Source: Massilia sp. ST3 (GTDB lineage Bacteria; Pseudomonadota; Gammaproteobacteria; Burkholderiales; Burkholderiaceae_D). Taken from it: 54,372 nucleotides of DNA. How positions within the stretch are numbered: the first letter of the stretch is position 1; every line of letters starts with the position of its first letter. Positions 8,077 to 15,837 of this stretch are shown here, in pieces. The translations under genes were made by a program, and so were the position numbers. Below the pieces are notes generated by a model. It did not search any database. It had not been told where the DNA came from and saw nothing but the letters and a program-made list of their open reading frames with translations. The stretch spans positions 1 to 54,372 of the forward strand of contig NZ_JAGPWC010000032.1 of the NCBI RefSeq assembly GCF_018119405.1, read 5' to 3'.

Positions 8077-8610
8077 ATGGAACAAAAGACCAACCTGGCG
8101 CACGGCTTCGACATCGCGGCGATCCGCCGCGCCGCGGCCAACCTCGACGAAGGCGCAGTGACCGAGGGCTACCAGGCCGACCGCGAAGCCGTCATCGCGA
8201 TGCTCAACGACGCCCTCGCCACCGAACTGCTGTGCATCCTGCGCTACAAGCGGCACTACTACACGGTGAGCGGGCCGGGGACCGGCCATATCAAGGCCGA
8301 ATTCCTCGAGCATGCGCAGCAGGAACAGGACCACGCCGACCGCATCGCGGAACGCATCGTCCAGCTGAACGGCTCGCCGAACTTCAACCCGGCCACGCTG
8401 ACGGCGCGCAGCCACGCCGAGTACGACGAGTCGGAGGACGTGCAGTCCATGATCCGGGCCAACCTGATCGCGGAGCGGGTGGCGATCGAGTCCTACCGCC
8501 AGATGATCGCCGCCATCGGCGACAAGGACCCGACCACCCGCAACATGCTCATCGACATCATGGCGGTCGAAGAGGAACACGCGGACGACATGCGCGACCT
8601 GATGGCCTGA
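8077..8610 (+). CDS. Ferritin-like (bacterioferritin/DPS-related) di-iron protein
   Basis: 177-aa four-helix-bundle ferritin-like protein expected to oxidise and store iron or protect against peroxide. Metal ligands can be placed: Glu50 (NDALATE), Glu83 and His86 (EQDH), Glu133 (AERVAIESY) and the EEEH motif at 165-168. The ribosome site is AAGGA before ATG 8077. It precedes the YqjD/YqjE/YqjK-like operon on the same strand. Bacterioferritin haem-ligand Met52 is not obvious, so a non-haem ferritin-like protein is more likely than classical Bfr. Confidence 0.88.
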   Translation: MEQKTNLAHGFDIAAIRRAAANLDEGAVTEGYQADREAVIAMLNDALATELLCILRYKRHYYTVSGPGTGHIKAEFLEHAQQEQDHADRIAERIVQLNGSPNFNPATLTARSHAEYDESEDVQSMIRANLIAERVAIESYRQMIAAIGDKDPTTRNMLIDIMAVEEEHADDMRDLMA

Positions 8611-8662
8611 GGGCAGGGCGACAAGAATTCACCACCATTACGACGACACGAAGGAGTACATC

Positions 8663-9013
8663 ATGCACGACACCTACCGCTCTTCCAGCAACGGCAGCTC
8701 GCATCCGATCAGCGGCGCCACCTACGCCACCCAATCCGACATGAAGGCCCTGGTGCGCGACGCCCAATCGATGCTGTCGGCGGCGGCCAACCTCACCGGC
8801 GAGAAGGCCGACGAGCTGCGCCACCGCGGCATGGAGATGCTGGACCGTGCGCTGGGCAAGGCGAGCTACGTGCAGGACCAGGCCCTGGAGCGCAGCAAGG
8901 AGCTGGCGCACACGGCCGATGTCTACGTGAAGGACAACCCATGGCGCACGATGGCCGTCGCCGCCGGCGTCGGCATCCTGCTCGGAGTGCTGCTCAGCAA
9001 GAACACCAAATAA
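8663..9013 (+). CDS. YqjD/ElaB-family (DUF883) membrane-anchored protein
   Basis: 116 aa. A soluble helical region (about residues 25-90, with MKALVRDAQSMLSAAANLTGEKADELRHRG) is followed by a C-terminal tail anchor (DNPWRTMAVAAGVGILLGVLLSK). The DNPW motif before the single helix is the hallmark of the ElaB/YqjD/YgaM family, whose E. coli members tether ribosomes to the inner membrane in stationary phase. AAGGAG precedes ATG 8663. It heads a tight unit with the YqjE-like gene (18-base gap) and the YqjK-like gene. Confidence 0.92.
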   Translation: MHDTYRSSSNGSSHPISGATYATQSDMKALVRDAQSMLSAAANLTGEKADELRHRGMEMLDRALGKASYVQDQALERSKELAHTADVYVKDNPWRTMAVAAGVGILLGVLLSKNTK

Positions 9014-9031
9014 CCTGCGCCGGGGGCTGCC

Positions 9032-9418
9032 GTGGAAAAAAACGATAACGTAGTGCATAACCCCGGCCTCATGGGCGGGATCTCCAGCCTGGGCAAGAGC
9101 CTGTTCGGCCTCATGGTCTCGCGGGTGGAGCTCGCCGCGCTCGAACTGTCCGAGGTGCGCAACCACGTGATCGAGCTGGTGGCGGTGTTCGCCGTCGCCG
9201 CGCTGTCCGTGTGGTTCGCCATTGCCTACGGTACGGCCATGGTCGTGGCGCTGGCCTGGGACGCCATGGGCTGGAAGATCCTGTTGATCATGTTCGTCAT
9301 TTTTCTTCTTGTCACCGCGGTGCTGGTGGCGAAGGGATTGTCCTTGCTGAAGCAAAACAAGCTGGGCTTCCCCGAGACCATGAAGGAACTGAAGAACGAC
9401 CGCGACATGCTGCGCTAA
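9032..9418 (+). CDS. YqjE-like phage-holin-superfamily membrane protein
   Basis: 128 aa with a GTG start at 9032. An amphipathic N-terminus (SSLGKSLFGLMVSRVELAALELSE) is followed by two membrane helices (about residues 46-70 and 78-105, the second MGWKILLIMFVIFLLVTAVLVAKG). This is the holin_X/YqjE fold that pairs with YqjD throughout Proteobacteria. It sits between the YqjD-like and YqjK-like genes. A role in membrane-associated stationary-phase or osmotic stress adaptation is inferred from this context only. Confidence 0.88.
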   Translation: MEKNDNVVHNPGLMGGISSLGKSLFGLMVSRVELAALELSEVRNHVIELVAVFAVAALSVWFAIAYGTAMVVALAWDAMGWKILLIMFVIFLLVTAVLVAKGLSLLKQNKLGFPETMKELKNDRDMLR

Positions 9419-9442
9419 GCGGCGACACGATGGGGAGGAATC

Positions 9443-9832
9443 ATGCACAATCATGACGGAACGACTGGTTTGGCCGGTCACAAGCACAGCCTGGATCCGG
9501 CGGCCCGCAAGCAGGAGCTGCTGCGCGAAGGAGAATACTTCCGCGCCAGCGTGGTGCACGCGAAGGCGCACATCCGGCACGCGGCGCGGCCCGAAGTCAT
9601 GCTGCATTCGGCGATCGACCACGCCACCTGGGCCCTGCGGGCACGCGCCGATGCGCTGCTCAAGCCCACGGGGACCAATGTGTCGGTGCTGATGCCGTAT
9701 GCGCTGGCGGTGGTGAACTTTGTTCGCCAGCGCCGCCTGGGCAAGCCGGCGGCGGGCGCGGTGCTGGCGGTGGGGGCGCTGGGCTGGTATCTGAATCGCA
9801 GGAAGGTGCAGCAACAGAAGCTCACGCACTAA
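9443..9832 (+). CDS. YqjK-like protein, third gene of the yqjDE unit
   Basis: 129 aa from ATG 9443 with a strong GGGGAGGA site. The N-terminal half is polar and His-rich (HNHDGTTGLAGHKHS, HAKAHIRHAARPEVMLHSAIDHATW). The C-terminal half has one or two hydrophobic segments (about residues 80-95 and 103-117, GAVLAVGALGWYLNRRK). Position after yqjD-yqjE matches yqjK; similarity by eye is weak, so the name rests on context. It is followed by an intrinsic terminator at 9889. Confidence 0.65.
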   Translation: MHNHDGTTGLAGHKHSLDPAARKQELLREGEYFRASVVHAKAHIRHAARPEVMLHSAIDHATWALRARADALLKPTGTNVSVLMPYALAVVNFVRQRRLGKPAAGAVLAVGALGWYLNRRKVQQQKLTH

Positions 9833-9888
9833 GCGGCTGCGCGACAAGAAGCACAAGAAGTCTGCCACGAATATGGTGGGGCTTGAGC

Positions 9889-9924
9889 GGCGTCTCAATC
9901 GGGGATTGGACGCCGTCTTTTTTT
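9889..9924 (+). terminator. Intrinsic terminator of the yqjDEK-like operon
   Basis: GGCGTC (9889-9894) pairs with GACGCC (9909-9914), with a CAATC/GATTG inner stem, followed by GTC and a run of seven T. It lies 57 bases after the stop codon of the YqjK-like gene. Confidence 0.88.
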
Positions 9925-10018
9925 GTCCGCGCGGTTCGAGACGGGCGCAGGATTGGCCGGGGCGCGCAGCCGGGCCCGCCGCCGACCCGTTCAACCAGCA
10001 GCATTTGAGAGAAGCGGC

Positions 10019-10127
10019 GTAGGGTTGGCGGCTCGGCCGCCGACGCGTTCAACAGCGTCGGCCAGCCCATTCACGGCAACGACGCCGCCAACGATCGCCG
10101 CGTCGGCGGCAGAGCCGCCAACCCTAC
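10019..10127. repeat. GTAGGG...CCCTAC palindromic intergenic element
   Basis: The 384-base space between convergent genes (9832 and 10217) holds this 109-base element. The left arm is GTAGGGTTGGCGG...CCGCCGACGCGTTCAA and the right arm CGTCGGCGGCAGAGCCGCCAACCCTAC. Each arm is a hairpin and the arms are inverted relative to each other. Same family as 3291-3523, 20270 and 45535. Apart from the terminator at 9889 I see nothing else in the gap. Confidence 0.85.
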
Positions 10128-10216
10128 GGTTGGCGTTTGCCGCTCCGGGCACGCAGACGCAAACAAACCGGCCGCCAAGGCAGCCAGCCTGTCGAAGCAC
10201 ACCGGTCAAGCAGCCC

Positions 10217-10597
10217 TCACAGCTCCTGGTCCACCTGCGCCTTCGCCTGCGCCATATCCTGCTGCCAGGTGGCGCGCGCTTCCTTCATGCAGGCGCTGCG
10301 TTCGGCCGCGGGCTGCTTCCTGCAGGCGTTCTGCGCTTCCTGCAGCGCCGCGCCGATTTCCTTCTGCAGGGTCTTCAGCCTTGCCTGGCGGGTCGGGGCG
10401 TTGCGGTACCAGCGCGCCGGGTCGCCCTGGGCGATCTCGCGCGCCTGCTGGCGCGCCACGGTTGGATCGACCACCGCATCGGTATGGCGCGGCGCCTGCT
10501 CGCCCTCGGTCTGCGCCAGGGCCACCGAAGCGGCCAGTCCGGCAAAACCCAGCGCGCAGGCGCATACCCCGCGCAACAGGCGGTTCGGATATCCCAT
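10217..10597 (-). CDS. Small secreted protein with a CX10C repeat
   Basis: 126 aa from ATG 10597, selected for the GCAGGAGGC site. A Sec signal peptide cleaves near ASVALAQ (about residue 28). The mature part is helical and charged (DPTVARQQAREIAQGDPARWY) with one pair of cysteines in NACRKQPAAERSACMKEAR. This CX10C plus AR/AK pattern is the same as the three repeats in the 183-aa protein at 11481-12032. I do not recognise a named family. It is the last gene of a probable unit with the DUF3309 and glycine-zipper genes. Confidence 0.7.
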   Translation of the reverse strand: MGYPNRLLRGVCACALGFAGLAASVALAQTEGEQAPRHTDAVVDPTVARQQAREIAQGDPARWYRNAPTRQARLKTLQKEIGAALQEAQNACRKQPAAERSACMKEARATWQQDMAQAKAQVDQEL

Positions 10598-10643
10598 GCT
10601 TGCCTCCTGCCTCAATAGACCGGCGCAACCGCGCCGGCTCACG

Positions 10644-10796
10644 CTACAGCCATCCGGTCAGCAGCAACACGACCAGCAGGATCACCAGCGCGCCGGTCAC
10701 GCCCACCGGGCCATATCCCCAGCTTCGGCTGTGGCTCCAGGTCGGCAACACGCCGACCAGGGCCACCAGCAGGATGACGAGCAACAGCGCGCCCAT
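10644..10796 (-). CDS. DUF3309-family miniprotein
   Basis: 50-codon gene found by reading the minus strand (ATG 10796, TAG 10644). Two hydrophobic helices (MGALLLVILLVALVGVLP and VTGALVILLVVLLLTGWL) flank the diagnostic PTWSHSRSWGYGP segment, which matches the DUF3309 consensus (PTWPHSRSWGYGPSG). The function is unknown; the family is usually near stress or osmotic genes. It lies between the glycine-zipper lipoprotein and the secreted CX10C protein on the same strand, with short gaps (23 and 46 bases). Confidence 0.9.
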   Translation of the reverse strand: MGALLLVILLVALVGVLPTWSHSRSWGYGPVGVTGALVILLVVLLLTGWL

Positions 10797-10819
10797 CGCT
10801 GCCTGCTACCTGCGGTGCA

Positions 10820-11287
10820 TCAGTAGCGATAGACGCGGCCGTCGACGATGCGAACCCGGTTACCGACGCGCAGGTCATACACGCTGTCCTGGTTCACGGT
10901 ACGGTATTCGCCGTTATCCATGCGGATGTTGATCTGATACATCTCCTGTCCGCCCGCATTGCGGTTGCCTTCGACCTTGTTGCCGATCGCTGCGCCGGCG
11001 ACGCCGCCGGCCACGGTGGCGGCGGTGCGGCCGCTGCCGCTGCCGACCTGGTTGCCGGCCAGCGCGCCGACCACGCCGCCCAGGATGGCGCCGGCGCCGC
11101 TGGTGCGGCCGTTGGCCTGGGTCACCTGGATCGACTCGATGGTGCCGTAGCCCATGGAGGCGGTGCTTGCATAGCCGCCGCTTGCGTAGCCGCCGTTGTT
11201 ATACGGCTGGGAGCTGTTGCTGGCGCAGCCAGTGAGAAGGGCGCCGGTGGCCACGATGACGGCGGCGAAAGTACGGGTAGCTTTCAT
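10820..11287 (-). CDS. SlyB-like glycine-zipper outer-membrane lipoprotein
   Basis: 155 aa. The signal peptide ends at LLTGC (lipobox, Cys21), followed by a short Tyr/Gly-rich linker (GGYASGGYASTASMGYG), then IESIQVTQANGRTSGAG leading into a glycine-zipper hairpin (about residues 65-110) and a C-terminal beta-rich part (YQINIRMDNGEYRTVNQ, GNRVRIVDGRVYRY). This is the SlyB/PcpY layout, tied to outer-membrane integrity and PhoPQ-type stress in other bacteria. It is paralogous to the C-terminal half of the protein at 1510-2310. A candidate operator at 11344 lies 57 bases upstream. Confidence 0.88.
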   Translation of the reverse strand: MKATRTFAAVIVATGALLTGCASNSSQPYNNGGYASGGYASTASMGYGTIESIQVTQANGRTSGAGAILGGVVGALAGNQVGSGSGRTAATVAGGVAGAAIGNKVEGNRNAGGQEMYQINIRMDNGEYRTVNQDSVYDLRVGNRVRIVDGRVYRY

Positions 11288-11343
11288 GTTGTTCTCCTGA
11301 CAAAAGTATGTGGCCAGATTAATCACGCACCCAACAGGGGTCT

Positions 11344-11357
11344 GTGCGTTGACGCAC
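11344..11357. promoter_or_regulatory. Candidate operator GTGCG-TTGA-CGCAC
   Basis: Perfect 14-bp palindrome in the divergent promoter region between the SlyB-like gene (start 11287) and the CX10C-repeat protein gene (start 11481). A further half-site, GGTGCGTGATT, reads on the minus strand at about 11320-11330. Belongs to the six-site set. Confidence 0.55.
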
Positions 11358-11480
11358 CCACCTTTCGCGCCAAACGAGCCGGACTGTTGCGCACTCGTGA
11401 ATGTGTTCGGTACCGAACAGAAAACGCTCAGCGTGACGTGTACAAAGTCACTTAGTGTGTTGACAAATGGAGAAGAAAAA

Positions 11481-12032
11481 ATGAAAACCTCGCATGCGCT
11501 CCTGCTGCTCGGCGCCGCCCTCAGCTGGGCCGGCCACAGCCGCGCGCAGCAGTCGGTGCCCGATGCGAAGACGGCGTATGCCCAGGCGCGCGAGGCTGCC
11601 GAAGCCAACTACAAGGCGGCCCGCGCCAAGTGCGACCTGATCGCCGGCAATCCCCACGACCTGTGCGTGGCCGATGCCCGCGCCGCGCGGGTCCGGGTCG
11701 AGGAAGAGGCCGAGGCCGCCTACAAGAACACCCTGGCCGCCTACATCCAGGCGCGCATGCGCATCGCCTCGGCCAACCACGACCGCGACAAGGTGCGCTG
11801 CGCCGCGCTGACCGGCAACGAGCGCGACGTCTGCCTCGAACAGGCCAAGGCCGTGCTGGTGGCGGCCCAGGCCGACGCCAAGGCCGACCGCAAGACCATC
11901 GAAGCGCGCCTCGATGCGCGCGAGGACAAGATCGCCGCCGAATACCGCGTGGCGCTGGAAAAATGCGACGCCTTCGCCGGCGCCGCCAAGGACCAGTGCG
12001 TGAACGCCGCGAAGACCGCGTTCGGCAAATAG
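11481..12032 (+). CDS. Secreted protein with three CX10C tandem repeats
   Basis: 183 aa from ATG 11481 (GGAGAAG upstream). The signal peptide ends AGHSRAQ. The mature chain is an Ala/Lys/Arg-rich helical protein with three repeats spaced about 55-65 residues apart: KCDLIAGNPHDLC, RCAALTGNERDVC and KCDAFAGAAKDQC, each with ten residues between cysteines and followed by an AxxAK/AR segment. Paired cysteines in each repeat suggest disulfide-stapled helical hairpins in the periplasm. Same motif once in the protein at 10217-10597. No named family recognised. Confidence 0.78.
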   Translation: MKTSHALLLLGAALSWAGHSRAQQSVPDAKTAYAQAREAAEANYKAARAKCDLIAGNPHDLCVADARAARVRVEEEAEAAYKNTLAAYIQARMRIASANHDRDKVRCAALTGNERDVCLEQAKAVLVAAQADAKADRKTIEARLDAREDKIAAEYRVALEKCDAFAGAAKDQCVNAAKTAFGK

Positions 12033-12118
12033 GAATCCGCATGCCGGCCGGGCCGGCACTGCACGACCGCCCGACAGGGCAATGCTGTATCACTGACCAC
12101 TACCAACAAGGAGCCATC

Positions 12119-12442
12119 ATGAAAATCGCACAACGCCTCATCACCGCCGCTTTCACCGCCGCTGTCGCCATCACCGCCGTCGGCTGCGCAAGCAACAATC
12201 CGGATTCGACCGCCAAGACCGCCGGCGAATACGTCGACGACGCCGTCATCACCACCAAGGTGAAGGCAGCCCTGGCCGCCGACCCGAACGTGAAGGCGAC
12301 CGAGGTGAATGTCGAAACCTACAAGGGCGACGTCCAGCTGTCGGGCTTCGTGGCCCAGCCGGGCGACGCGCAGCGCGCCGTGGAAATCGCACGTGGCGTC
12401 AAAGGCGTGACTTCGGTCAAAAACGACATCCGTGTGAAATAA
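12119..12442 (+). CDS. BON-domain lipoprotein (OsmY-like), second copy
   Basis: 107 aa from ATG 12119 (AAGGAG site). Signal peptide with lipobox TAVGC (Cys23), then one BON domain (about residues 38-107): YVDDAVITTKVKAALAADP, VQLSGFVAQPGD and VTSVKNDIRVK. It is closely similar to the lipoprotein at 3840-4157, so the two are intragenomic paralogues. It is followed by a terminator-like hairpin at 12452. Envelope stress role inferred from the family. Confidence 0.88.
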   Translation: MKIAQRLITAAFTAAVAITAVGCASNNPDSTAKTAGEYVDDAVITTKVKAALAADPNVKATEVNVETYKGDVQLSGFVAQPGDAQRAVEIARGVKGVTSVKNDIRVK

Positions 12443-12451
12443 TAGCGGGTC

Positions 12452-12473
12452 ACCGGGGCGGCCCGGTATTTTG
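12452..12473 (+). terminator. Probable intrinsic terminator
   Basis: ACCGGG (12452-12457) pairs with CCCGGT (12462-12467), followed by ATTTTG. It lies 10 bases after the stop of the BON lipoprotein gene and just ahead of the AI-2E gene. Confidence 0.65.
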
Positions 12474-12487
12474 TTCAGGCGTTTTCC

Positions 12488-13735
12488 ATGCAGCTAGCCC
12501 ATTCCGATCCGGCGTCCGTCACGCCGGCCACCTTGCCTGATCAAGCCGCCCCGGACGCGCATCCCGACGGCCTGGAAGCCCGTCCGGCGGACGAGGAAGA
12601 CCTCGCCCTCCAGTCCGGCGGCCTGCGCCTGCCGGTACATGTCAACGCACGCGGCATCTCGCTGGGCATCCTGGCGACCGTCGCCTGCGTGTTCACCCTG
12701 CAATGGGCGCAGAAATTCTTCGTGCCGCTGCTGCTCGGCATCCTCATCGCCTACACCCTGAATCCCGTCGTGCTCTGGCTCGAGCGCCTGCACGTGCGCC
12801 GCGTCGTCGGCGCCACCCTGGTCACGGCCGTGATCGTCGCGCTGATGGCCGGCACCATCTACCGCCTGCAGGACGAATTCTTCAACATCGTCGACGAACT
12901 GCCGACCTTGACCCACAAGATCACCAAGATCCTTACCAACAACCAGGGCGGCCAGCGCTCGACCATCCAGCAGGTCCAGGCGGCCGCGGCGGAGATCGAG
13001 CGCGCGGCCAACAATGTCGGCGGCGATACGCGCAAGGCGGCGCCGCGGCGCCAGGCCCAGCTGCCGCCGGCCGCGGCCGGCTCGAACATCCGCGTCATGG
13101 ACTGGGTGCTGGCGGGCTCGGTGGGCCTGGCCACTTTCCTGTCGCAGGCCACCATGGTGGTGTTCCTGGTGTTCTTCCTGCTGCTGGCGGGGGATACCTT
13201 CAAGCGCAAGCTGGTCAAGCTGACCGGGCCCTCGCTGACGCGCAAGAAAGTCACGGTGCACATCCTGGACGACATCAACACCTCGATCCAGAACTACATG
13301 TTCATGCTCCTGGTCACCAATGTGCTGCTGGCCCTCTTGATGTGGGGCGCGCTGCGCGCGATCGGCCTGGAAAACGCCGGCGCCTGGGCCGCCTTCGCCG
13401 GCGTGGCCCACCTGATGCCTTACTTCGGACCGCTCCTGATCACCGCCGCGACCGGCATGGTGGCCTTCCTGCAGTTCGAATCGGTACGCATGGTGATCCT
13501 GGTGGCCGGCGCCTCGCTGGGCATCGCGACCCTGGTCGGGATGGTGGTCGCCACCTGGATGACGGGCAAGATCGCCAAGATGAACCCGGCCGCCGTGTTC
13601 GTCAGCCTGCTGTTCTGGGGCTGGTTATGGGGCGTGTGGGGCCTGCTGCTGGGGGTGCCGGTGGTGATGGTGCTGAAGGTGGTCGCCGAGCGCGTCGAGG
13701 GAATGGAAGTGGTGTCCGAACTGCTGGGCGAATAG
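12488..13735 (+). CDS. AI-2E family (PerM-like) membrane transporter
   Basis: 415 aa. A soluble N-terminal extension of about 50 residues is followed by the AI-2E/TqsA/PerM membrane fold: early helices (LGILATVACVFTLQWAQKFFVPLLLGILIAYTLNPVVLWL), a cytoplasmic or periplasmic loop with an Ala/Arg-rich insertion (about residues 165-195), then helices including MVVFLVFFLLLAGDTF, the family motif NYMFMLLVTNVLLALLMW and a final pair (AVFVSLLFWGWLWGVWGLLLGVPVVMVLKVV). Members export small molecules or use cation gradients; the substrate cannot be told from sequence. Nothing links it to AI-2 here. Confidence 0.85.
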   Translation: MQLAHSDPASVTPATLPDQAAPDAHPDGLEARPADEEDLALQSGGLRLPVHVNARGISLGILATVACVFTLQWAQKFFVPLLLGILIAYTLNPVVLWLERLHVRRVVGATLVTAVIVALMAGTIYRLQDEFFNIVDELPTLTHKITKILTNNQGGQRSTIQQVQAAAAEIERAANNVGGDTRKAAPRRQAQLPPAAAGSNIRVMDWVLAGSVGLATFLSQATMVVFLVFFLLLAGDTFKRKLVKLTGPSLTRKKVTVHILDDINTSIQNYMFMLLVTNVLLALLMWGALRAIGLENAGAWAAFAGVAHLMPYFGPLLITAATGMVAFLQFESVRMVILVAGASLGIATLVGMVVATWMTGKIAKMNPAAVFVSLLFWGWLWGVWGLLLGVPVVMVLKVVAERVEGMEVVSELLGE

Positions 13736-13749
13736 GACACCGCATTCCA

Positions 13750-13773
13750 GGGGCGGCCCGCGAGGACCGCCCC
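13750..13773. terminator. Hairpin between convergent genes
   Basis: GGGGCGG (13750-13756) pairs with CCGCCCC (13767-13773) in the 46-base gap between the convergent AI-2E and YihY/BrkB genes. No T-run on either side, so it may act only as an RNA end-protecting hairpin. Confidence 0.4.
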
Positions 13774-13781
13774 GGCTTCCA

Positions 13782-14711
13782 TCACGGCTTGACCGTCCCC
13801 GGCATCGGGGCCTTGTTCTTGTCGCCCGTCTCGTGCGCCGGCCTGTGGCGCAGACTGCCCATCTTGAGCGCGTACTGGCGCGCGAACTCCGCCCCCAGGA
13901 AGAAGATCTGGGCCGAGTAATACACCCACAGCAGCAGGGCGATCAGCGAACCTGCCGCCCCGAAGCTGTCGGCCGCGCCGCTGTTGCCGATGTACAGTCC
14001 GATGCCGAATTTCCCGAGCGTGAACATGGCCGCGGTGCCGAGGGCGCCGATGGTCACGTCGTGCCAGGACAGCTTGATCTTCGGCAGCAGCTTGTAGATC
14101 ACGCCGAACAGGGTGGCGATCACCAGGAAGCTGATGCCGGATGCCACCCAGCCGAGGATCAGCGCCGCTTCCTTCCACATGCCGCCGATATAGCGCTCTA
14201 CCACGGCCATGCCGGCGCTGACGACCAGCGAGACCATCAGCAGGAAGGCCAGCACCAGGATCAGGCCGAAGGACAGCAGGCGCGTCCGGATCACGACCCA
14301 GACCCCGGACCCGGTCGGCTTGGGCACGTCCCAGATCTCGTCGAGCGAGTCCTTCAGCTCGGCGAACACGGTGGTGGCGCCGATGAACAGCAGGATCGAT
14401 GCGACGATGGTGGCGAAGCGCCCGGTTTCCTTGTTCTGGGCGCCGGCCAGGATGGCCTGGATGGTTTCCGCCCCCTGCTTGCCGACCAGGCCGCGCAGTT
14501 CGTTGAGCAGCTGGCCCTGGGCCGCCTCGGCGCCGTAGAAGAAGCCGGCGACGGCGATCACCAGCACCAGGATCGGCGCCAGCGAGAACAAGGTGTAGAA
14601 GGCCAGTGCGGCGCCCTTGCTCGAGGCGCGGTGGTCGAGCCATTCCGAGACCGCGCAGCGCAGCACGTGCACGATCTGGCGCGAATACGGTATCCACTTG
14701 CTGACAGCCAT
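13782..14711 (-). CDS. YihY/BrkB-family inner-membrane protein
   Basis: 309 aa with about six membrane helices. The family signature sits in the first helix region (RASSKGAALAFYTLFSLAPILVLVIAVAGFFYG). Further helices are near residues 90-110 (FATIVASILLFIGATTVFAEL), 130-160, 180-205 and 225-275 (GSLIALLLWVYYSAQIFFLGAEFARQYA). The tail is hydrophilic. YihY was once mis-called RNase BN; the true function is unknown, with links to envelope homeostasis. The gene starts right after the terminator region of the downstream ompA gene. Confidence 0.88.
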   Translation of the reverse strand: MAVSKWIPYSRQIVHVLRCAVSEWLDHRASSKGAALAFYTLFSLAPILVLVIAVAGFFYGAEAAQGQLLNELRGLVGKQGAETIQAILAGAQNKETGRFATIVASILLFIGATTVFAELKDSLDEIWDVPKPTGSGVWVVIRTRLLSFGLILVLAFLLMVSLVVSAGMAVVERYIGGMWKEAALILGWVASGISFLVIATLFGVIYKLLPKIKLSWHDVTIGALGTAAMFTLGKFGIGLYIGNSGAADSFGAAGSLIALLLWVYYSAQIFFLGAEFARQYALKMGSLRHRPAHETGDKNKAPMPGTVKP

Positions 14712-14730
14712 AAGCCTTCCTCCAAATGAA

Positions 14731-14750
14731 AAGGGGGCCGCAGCCCCCTT
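14731..14750 (-). terminator. Intrinsic terminator of the ompA-like gene
   Basis: AAGGGGGC (14731-14738) and GCCCCCTT (14743-14750) form an 8-bp stem followed on the minus strand by TTTTCATTT. A second hairpin (14758-14765 with 14770-14777, GCAGTCCC/GGGACTGC) lies between it and the stop at 14791. Confidence 0.88.
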
Positions 14751-14790
14751 GTGCTCAGCAGTCCCATGCGGGACTGCCAGGGCTCAGGTC

Positions 14791-15837
14791 TTACTGGACC
14801 TTGCGCTCGACGGTGATCTGCTCGACTTCGACGCGGCGGTTCGGCTCGAGGCAGGCGATCAGCTCTGCGCGCTTCTTCTGGTTGCAGGTGACCAGCGGGT
14901 TGGCTTCGCCCTTGCCGTAGGCCTTCAGGCGGTTGGCGTCCACACCCTTGCTGACCAGGTAGTCGCGCACGGCGTTGGCGCGGCGCTCCGACAGGGCCAG
15001 GTTGTACTTCTCGGAACCCAGGCGGTCGGTGTAGCCGGTGACGTCGACGTCGGTGACGCTCGGGTCGGCCTGCAGGGCGGCGGCGATTTCGTCCAGTTTC
15101 GGCGACGGCAGGATGATCTCGGCCTTGTCGAAGTTGAACAGCTTGGTCGCTTCCAGGGTGACTTTTTCGAAGCGGGCCGGTGCCGGCGCCGGTGCCGGTT
15201 CAGGAGCCGGGGCCGGAGCCGGTGCCTCGGCGACCGGGGCAGGGGCCGGAGCGACGACCGGAGCCGGCGGCGGGTTGAACGCGTAGTTCAGGCCGACCGA
15301 CAGGTACTTGTTGTTGCTGCGGCTGAAGCCGAAGTTGTCTTCGTCGCGCAGGTGGCCGTGCACGCTGCGCAGGTCGGCCTGCAGCGACCATTGCGGGGTC
15401 AGGTCGGCCTGGAAGCCGATGCCGGCGGTCAGGTACGGCGAGGTCTTCTTGACGTTGCGGACGATGTTGTTGACCTTGTCACGCTGGGCGCCGGCGCCGA
15501 ACAGGACGAAGGGACGGACCTTGCCGCGCGACAGCATCAGCAGGGCGTCGATGCCCAGCAGGGTCTGGCGGTAGCGCGCGCCGTTGTCTTCGAAGCGGGT
15601 GTGGGTGCCGCCGATCTGGATGTCCCACAGCTCGCTGACTGCCTTGCCGAACTTCAGGCCGCCGCCCGTGTCGCGCTCGTCCACGCCGAAGTCAGCGTCG
15701 GGCTTCGCGTGCACGACGCTCGGCTGGATGTACCACGATGGATTGATGACATTGGCGGTGGTGGCTTCTTGGGCGAGGGTTGCACCAGCCGAGCACAGCA
15801 GTGCCACAGCCAGGGCGATCTTCTTCGAATTATTCAC
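14791..15837 (-). CDS. OmpA-type outer-membrane porin with beta-barrel
   Basis: 348 aa with a GTG start at 15837, preceded by GGGAG; this gives a clean signal peptide (ALLCSAGATLAQ). The N-terminal half is an eight-strand barrel-like region (about residues 30-195, e.g. PSWYIQPSVVHAKPDADFG, NNKYLSVGLNYAF). A Pro/Ala hinge (PAPVVAPAPAPVAEAPAPAP-like, about 200-230) connects to the OmpA-C peptidoglycan-binding domain with GYTDRLGSEKYNLALSERRA and a terminal NRRVEVEQITVE. CNQKKRAELIAC shows the cysteine pair typical of OmpA-C domains. It has its own terminator and a long regulated upstream region. Confidence 0.92.
   Translation of the reverse strand: MNNSKKIALAVALLCSAGATLAQEATTANVINPSWYIQPSVVHAKPDADFGVDERDTGGGLKFGKAVSELWDIQIGGTHTRFEDNGARYRQTLLGIDALLMLSRGKVRPFVLFGAGAQRDKVNNIVRNVKKTSPYLTAGIGFQADLTPQWSLQADLRSVHGHLRDEDNFGFSRSNNKYLSVGLNYAFNPPPAPVVAPAPAPVAEAPAPAPAPEPAPAPAPARFEKVTLEATKLFNFDKAEIILPSPKLDEIAAALQADPSVTDVDVTGYTDRLGSEKYNLALSERRANAVRDYLVSKGVDANRLKAYGKGEANPLVTCNQKKRAELIACLEPNRRVEVEQITVERKVQ

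Noticed and set aside
12488..13735. AI-2 autoinducer exporter
   Set aside because: The family name is historical; no quorum-sensing genes are nearby and the substrate cannot be read from sequence.
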